Positions 57,684 to 64,000 of a DNA stretch of 64,000 nucleotides are shown here, in pieces (the stretch's first letter is position 1; each line of letters starts with the position of its first letter). The DNA lies in NCBI RefSeq assembly GCF_014839805.1, contig NC_051131.1, positions 3,770,913-3,834,912 of the forward strand, read 5' to 3'. The stretch is from Manduca sexta (Eukaryota; Arthropoda; Insecta; Lepidoptera; Sphingidae). The notes below the pieces were generated by a model that had not been told where the DNA came from, did not search any database, and saw nothing but the letters and a program-made list of their open reading frames with translations. The translations under genes were made by a program, and so were the position numbers.

Positions 57684-60409
57684 GGTCGTGTGTCTGTATA
57701 TTCGGCGACTATTTTCCGACGTCTCAAGACGTTCGCAATGCAAATAGCTTACGAAGATAAGCTATTACTTATTCAGCGCTGGCAAGTCGATGCGATTAAA
57801 ATGTCAGGGTTTTTTTATAAGACTGTTGCATTTACTTTGAAAAACAGTTTAATGAACCTGTGATGGGTAGTCTGTGTTTATTTAAACATTGGTTAGTTTG
57901 TTAGATTAGGTTTGTTAATATTGCATTTTGTCTTTCGTAATATGGTGGGTTGTAAAAACACTAGGTACATAGTGATTTTTCTCTAAAAACGAATTAATTT
58001 TTAAAATGTTGTTTTTGACAAAGGTCAGCAAAGGTCGACGCCCACAGTTTCTTTAAAGGTTGTCTTTAAACAGTAATTTTCTTCAGATTTTATTATGAAT
58101 GCTTTTCGTTATTAAAAATATTTACAGCGTTCCGTTTTGATGTAAACTAGCATTGGATGACCTTTGCGATGCCTTTAAATAACTTGTCGATAGGTAAAGA
58201 AATTCAGATCAGGTGTAATATTTAGTACTAGAAATCTTAAAGGAACACATTTAATCAAATAAAAAAAAATATTACTTTTATTCTTAGATATAATTACTGC
58301 ATTGTTAATAACTATTTATGAAACGTATGATGGTGGTAGGACATTATATTTTATATCGAGTTTTAGATCGAGCAATTTTTAACAGATAACAAAAACGTCA
58401 GATATCGGATATATATGATATTATTAATTATAATAATAGAAAATAAATGTTGGATAATAGACATTTATGATATAGAACTACTTACATACATTCTCCATCC
58501 TCAATCCCCGATCCCGAAGTATAATATACCAAGCGGTGAAGAGTTGTAAAGGATCTTGCTTTTATATTAAGTTGTGTAAATCTCTCTGTCAGCGGAAGGT
58601 TAGAGGTCGGTTAAGGCCATTCTCTGTGGAAGGCATGATTTATTATCCCAACAAAGACGAGGGAAACCGCATCACAACATTACACTGCCCTGATCCTGTA
58701 ATAAAGTGATATTCGAGTTTAGTCCAGAGAAAAATTGCTTGAAAATATTCTTTGAAGCTATTAAATGTGTCTATTTTAAAAAAGCTTATTACCAGGATTT
58801 GTTCAATCCAATTCTCAAGTACCCAGATTATGTTGTCCTTAAAGTGAACTAGAGATTGGCCTACATATGTTGTATTAATCAATACGTTGACTACATCACT
58901 AGAAGAGTGAGACTGATGACCGACTTAATGTAATGCAGTCTGAAGCTCCGGCTGTCACGCAAACTGATTCGTTTACCATTCTAGATGTTTCTTTTCTCAG
59001 TATTGACAACTCTATTCTATATTTTTTTCGATATCCTTAACAAGTAGTAATAAAAAACAAATAACCCAACAATATAATAAATCTAAAGATCAAAGCTACT
59101 TCTTACCGAATTTATGGATACAGATTTTTCATAACTTAGCGTTGATTACTAGGCCTTTTCCTCTCATAATACGAGATTATTACTTTACGGAAATATCAAA
59201 GAAATGAGAACAAAAGTTAAACTTGGGAATGAATTTTACCAGAGTATATGCTTAAATGTTCTTGTTCATTTGGGTTAAATGTTCTTGGTTGATTTATTCG
59301 TTTGATGTTTCTTAGATTAAAAGGTTTAATATAAAAATAACGTACGTACATATATACTATATACGTTAATTGAAAAAATAAAACGTTATTTGTGATTTAT
59401 TACCTGACTAGGAAGGAGGAGGAGGACTAAAACATCTTTCCAGTTTATACTACAATATGGAACTAATATTTTGTACAGACAGCGGTAACTTTAAAACGAA
59501 AAAGCAGATGCGCCTCCGAAGCAAGTTATTTATTTTACTGGCTATAATATGTCTACAATAGTTTGATAACAGAGAAAAATGACATGAATAGCTATGAAAA
59601 GCAAATATAATATCGCATAGAATGCAATGCAGCAAAAAGTTATATCATATTATGTTTGTACGTCTACTATATCGAAACAAATGGTTATTATATTACGATA
59701 TTGTGTTTGCTGCGCTTGAAATCGCTTATATGCATATTGAGTTTACCTAACTTGGGCTTACATTATATCTATAATTTATAATATTTTAATCGTAGTGTTA
59801 AGTTTGCTGGATAGCTTTATAAATAAATAATTATGCACCAAACAATAATTTTAGAACGCGATATTATTAATCTCATCTTCGAACCGCTGATGAAAGCCAT
59901 CTAATTTCCGTTGTAACTAATCCGACGCCACACAAATGTACCGAATCGGATTAAGATATCGCTAGCAAGTCTCCCGGGACGCGGCGCCAGTGAATTCAAC
60001 GAATTATTAACTCCATAAGATGTTACATTTTGGATGTTGTTTTATAACCCCGAGCTAAGAGAATCTCGGGGATATTTTATGTATCTACAAACTTTTTACA
60101 ACACTCATTAGGTTATAATTCAATTAATTGGTGTCCATTTGACTGTAGTTTAAGGAAATCAGTATACGTCTAAAGTGAAAACCGCATTTTTTGTCAGTCT
60201 ACTTGAGCATAAAATGTCTTGTTTCTTTCACTGGGCGCCGCGTCATTAAACTGAAGTCAAAGTACTGTATTATTATGAAAGTGACTTATGTAGTATTTCT
60301 TGATATGGGTTTCTTAGCTTATGATTTCCGTGCGTTACTGAAAAATTATATAAATTAATACGTCTGAGAGTGATTATAGGTTTTATAATAAAAATAAAAT
60401 TAACAAAAG
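57684..60409. other. AT-rich non-coding stretch
   Basis: No ORF with coding character. A GC-richer 70 bp (59925-59998, with GGGACGCGGCGCCAGTGAA) could be conserved non-coding DNA, but I cannot assign it. Confidence 0.45.
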
Positions 60410-60620
60410 CCCTGTATTATACTCGTATACTGTCTATTACTGAGACTGTTTAGGCCTTAGTTCACCACGCTGGCTTATTGAGGGTTGGCAGGCCTCACAA
60501 GTAAGCGATAATTCACAAAGGGTAGAAACATTGCCTTAAAAAAGGCAAGTGTGCGTTCTTGGGTTTGAACCTTTCGTCTCGGCAGTCCGTTCCACTCTGC
60601 ACTATGCTATCGCAGGTTTT
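60410..60620 (-). mobile_element. tRNA-derived SINE with internal deletion
   Basis: On plus, AGCCCTGTATTATACTCG, CTTAGTTCACCACGCTGGC and GGGTTTGAACCTTTCGTCTC are the reverse of the SINE at 52703-53049. About 100 bp of the body is missing around 60490. Confidence 0.7.
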
Positions 60621-60647
60621 TTGTAATTCAAGGTTGGTGTTTCTTCT

Positions 60648-60720
60648 GTTTATGGGTGGCCGTATCGCTCAGCACCACGCGAACGCAAGCTCGCCTCGTC
60701 AATCAAAACAAAAAAAAAGC
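60648..60720 (+). mobile_element. LINE tail fragment with A-run
   Basis: ATGGGTGGCCGTATCGCTCA and CGCAAGCTCGCCTCGTCA followed by A9 match the tail of 14337-14632. Confidence 0.5.
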
Positions 60721-60787
60721 TGTTACTGAGTTTACTTATAAAAAACATCCAAACCTACCAACTATCGTATGTATAATATTAGTAAGA

Positions 60788-60811
60788 AGATAAGATAAGA
60801 TAAGATAAGAA
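60788..60811 (+). repeat. (GATAA)n microsatellite
   Basis: About four and a half copies of GATAA. Confidence 0.9.
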
Positions 60812-62920
60812 CATAACCGACCCGCCACATGTTTAAATTTAGTAACACAAGGACATGAGTATAACCCTTACAGCCCTTCAAATAGAATTTATAAAATATT
60901 CTAAGCCTATTTGGTTGGGTTTAACTAAAGTTAATTTTACAATAGATAGTTTCGTCATAATTAATCAACTAAATTCCTAACGTACCCTCACCTTAATTAT
61001 ATACCTAGCTGAAGGTCACGCGACCTTTTGTGCCTTCGGTTTTAGTGACGAAAGCAATAACCTTATCTACCCTCCTTTTATTACCGCGCTCCTTGGTAAC
61101 ATTTTATTACATATTGTGATTTGTTGTACCAAAATTATAAACATAATTGCCCAATTAAATAATATAATTACACGGTGGCAGCAGTTTTTTGAATTATAAG
61201 TAAACTAATTACTGTTTTAGTTACCGTCACGCATATTTTGGATGTACGATAATTTTATTTGTTTAGATTGTTTCTTGATTATGCATATAGTGCAAACGCT
61301 CTATTTAATATGCAGTCATTACGTATGGAAATATAGGACTGTGAATTCTAATTTTATTTTATAGCTTAAACCATTAACTCCTTTAAACCGTACTCGTGTT
61401 TTAATTACTGTCATAGCCATAAACACCGGCCGCGTTCCTAAATGCCATTGATGTGTGACGAAGACAATAACTCAGTAACATGGTCAACAACAAACACTTA
61501 CAGTAAGGGCTTAGTTCGACGGTCGCAATTTGCGGAAGGCCTTTACCCCACGTTCGGTGCAGGACTCAATAACATTGCATTGGCAAAAGGTTTCCTTTGA
61601 GCACCACACACGTGCACTCTCAAAAAGAAACAAATGTTACGACGGTATTTTACACAAAGTAAGTGCATTTTCTCTTCCAGCTGACGTCATACGTCTAGTA
61701 ACGTAAAATAAAAGTCTCTATGAAAATGATTTGCGAGGTTTACAAGTTTTAATGGAGGATGGAGGCTTTTTTTTATTTTAAAGCGTCTAATTAATAATAT
61801 TGCTTTGGGCAGGTATGAATAAAGTTTTTCTGGAAAAACATTCCTCATTCCTCTTTCAGATACCAATTACTTAAGATTTTTTTGGCAGGTTTTGTTAAAT
61901 TTTCTTTATGAATTTTAAAGTCCATTAGCTACCCCTTTTAAATGGACAAGAATTCGTGATTATAAATTTCCTTTAATAACTGTCACGAACGTTAATGGAA
62001 GCTCTTTATTCCAGTTCAAAATAAGAATGGTCACATATAAAATATTTTGCCCGTCAAATGTCTTCGAACAAATACAGAATCTATTCAAATTTTGAGTGGC
62101 CAGCGTTAAATTTAAGTCCATGTTACTCTGGCAAGTAGATTGCAGTCTAGATAGAGCTGTGTGGAGTCAATTTAGAGAGAGCCTTTGTATTTCCGACGTA
62201 CAGTTCGCTTGTAGTGAAAATATTTGAGTTTGCAAGTAATAAACCGTCGGAATAAGATCCGCTGTGAATTCTCGGAATTTAAATTTGGAACGTGATTTTG
62301 CATTTCTTATTTTTGAATGTGCGAAGTTAGCCGCGAATGGCAGTGAGTTGATAAGGACTAACGATGTGTAGTTATTTATAGCATATGTATTTTGGATTAA
62401 AATACCTTTTTTTTACGATTTATAAACAGCGAGGGTATTAAATCTTATTTGACGCAAAGTACAGGGTAATTAAATAAAATATTAATAAAAAAAATTGGTA
62501 GTAAGGACGTACTACAGTTTAATATACAAATATTTATTTATAAAAGTTAGTTTACTGACTAGCAGTTCTACAATGTAATACCGTAAAAACTTTATAGATA
62601 TTCTTAGGTTGTAAATAATCTTAGTGCAATTCTCTCGAGTCTTAAAATTGAACAATAAACTCAAAGTGTAGACGAGGACAATAAAGGTTACTGACAAGAC
62701 TCGGCAAGGCTGGATGTCAAAAGGTAACAGTGCGGAAAGTGAGGAATGAGTACAAAGTATTACATACTCGTATCACTAGCGGCCAGAAAGGATCGCGTTT
62801 GGCTTTCGAGAGTTGAGGATTTTGTTTAGCTCTGAGACAAGTTTACTAGGCAGATTGTTTTTTTATCTTATTTTAGCTAAGTAGGTACCTATGTAACTAT
62901 TAAAGTATAGTATATCTACT
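60812..62920. other. AT-rich non-coding stretch, nothing recognised
   Basis: Only short spurious frames. Confidence 0.5.
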
Positions 62921-63110
62921 GGTAGTAGGACATATTTGATATACCCCCGGATAGCGACCACCATACACAAGGTGTAGAACCCGCCATAGTGGCCATAGTA
63001 TATCCGGTTCCAACAGGCCGGCATAATTGTGTCGACTGTCGAGGGGTAATCATTTGTCATCAGCAGACACTCCATTGGACCTCATTCCACTTACTATCAA
63101 ATGCAGTAGA
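62921..63110 (-). repeat. Dispersed repeat 'P' copy
   Basis: The reverse complement of AGTAGGACATATTTGATATA ... CCACTTACTATCAAATGCAG matches the family. Confidence 0.6.
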
Positions 63111-63310
63111 TTCAATTTGCCGAGCTCGTATAAAAAAAAAGTCATTCTAATTTGATATAATGTTGATTAACGAGCGACATTCCGACTGTTAATGGTTGTG
63201 AGAACTTTGCCTGTGTGATTTACTGGGTGAGGAGGCTACGCGCGTCTACTCAGAGTAAGCCAAGTTGGCTACTTTTAAAAAGTTACAATTATCATGAATT
63301 TTTTATGACA

Positions 63311-63496
63311 TCTATACATAGAATAAAACAAAGTCCTCTTTTCTGTCTGACTGTATGTTATCGACTTTCTTAAAATCTACTGAACGGATTTATATGAAAT
63401 TTGGTATGGAGATAGTTTAAGTCCTTGGGAAGGTTATAGGCTACATTATATCCCGGAAAACTCCTTTACGTGGGCGAAGCCACGAGCAAAAGCTAG
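63311..63496 (+). mobile_element. Short complete Helitron-like element, 186 bp
   Basis: It starts TCTATACATAGAATAAAAC after an A and ends GGCGAAGCCACGAGCAAAAG then CTAG before a T, with the interior GAAATTTGGTATGGAGATAG. Confidence 0.7.
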
Positions 63497-64000
63497 TTAA
63501 AGCATAAATTTATCGAATGCATTCCGCTACCATGTCCCATGAAAGCACTTTAGACAAATTGACAGAGGTTCAACAGTGTCACACATTAAAGTGGATTGAC
63601 AACTAAACACTTGCACAGTGTAGTTGAAACACAAAGTTTGCCGCACATCCGGAGGGCAATTTCCAGCGTCATCAGCGGCGGGAGTGCCGTCCACGACTCC
63701 ATGCAACCGGAAACTTAAACAATTAACTGTGCCACGCAGCCTACCAATTCAATTAATGGTGGACAATCTACATTCCAAGTTTCAATAGGTTCTAATGAAA
63801 CGTTCAAACGTTTCAGGTATATTTTGACGGCAAATTGAAGTCTGTAGAGAATCGGTTATGCATGGACGGGTCTGTCGACACGAGTAATTAATGGGTTTTG
63901 TGTGCAGTGGAATTAGAAAAATTAATCCTTTGATATGAATTGTGATTTACATGTGAGTAGCTGGATTTTACGGAGAAAGTTTTAAATGAGTAATCGTGTT
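63497..64000. other. Non-coding stretch to the window end
   Basis: A GC-richer 80 bp (63640-63715) has no convincing reading frame. Nothing else was recognised. Confidence 0.45.

Overview
The window looks like nuclear DNA of an insect, very probably a moth or butterfly (Lepidoptera). It is AT-rich and short of genes. It is packed with short non-autonomous Helitrons (A|TC...CTAG|T with a GC hairpin near the 3' end), tRNA-derived SINEs, RTE-like LINEs and small inverted-repeat elements, a mix I recognise from lepidopteran intergenic DNA. The only host coding sequence I can support is the last exon of a multicopper-oxidase family gene at 795-1165 (+). It has lost the His-Cys-His copper motif, which points to the non-catalytic MCO-related protein (MCORP) group. 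Everything to its left is the preceding intron.

Layout: 1-1.4 kb MCORP 3' end. 1.5-8.6 kb: Helitron pieces, including one complete 1.0 kb element with five internal 123-bp tandem copies, plus SINE and LINE fragments. 8.74-16.52 kb: a giant, nearly perfect palindrome with two 3.78 kb arms around a 213 bp spacer. 16.5-25 kb: Helitrons, a GC-rich retroposon with a 16 bp target duplication, a long-TIR MITE and a 165 bp hAT MITE with a perfect 8 bp duplication. 25.14-31.12 kb: a composite of LTR-retrotransposon pieces. Its two ends are the same LTR in inverted orientation, two more direct LTR copies and a primer-binding-site-like sequence lie in the middle, and a 1.93 kb hAT element sits in its right arm. 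31.7-39.5 kb: Helitron, SINE and interlocked MITEs. 39.54-43.89 kb (-): a full-length RTE-like LINE with a 46 bp target duplication. Its ORF1 and ORF2 share one frame and are separated by a lone TAG; ORF2 has three single-base frameshifts. 44.95-45.64 kb: a CpG-rich island with good splice donors on both strands, a candidate divergent promoter with two non-coding first exons. 45.6-64 kb: mostly AT-rich intergenic or intronic DNA with scattered repeats and a striking pair of adjacent perfect hairpins at 49.42-49.50 kb.

The most unusual structures are the 7.8 kb palindrome, the inverted-LTR composite and the twin hairpins that share the loop CTAT. All three carry signs of template switching or fold-back. 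The palindrome may be an assembly artefact, because the arm differences I found are almost all homopolymer lengths. No organised multi-gene system is present; the interest is in genome architecture and mobile-element biology.
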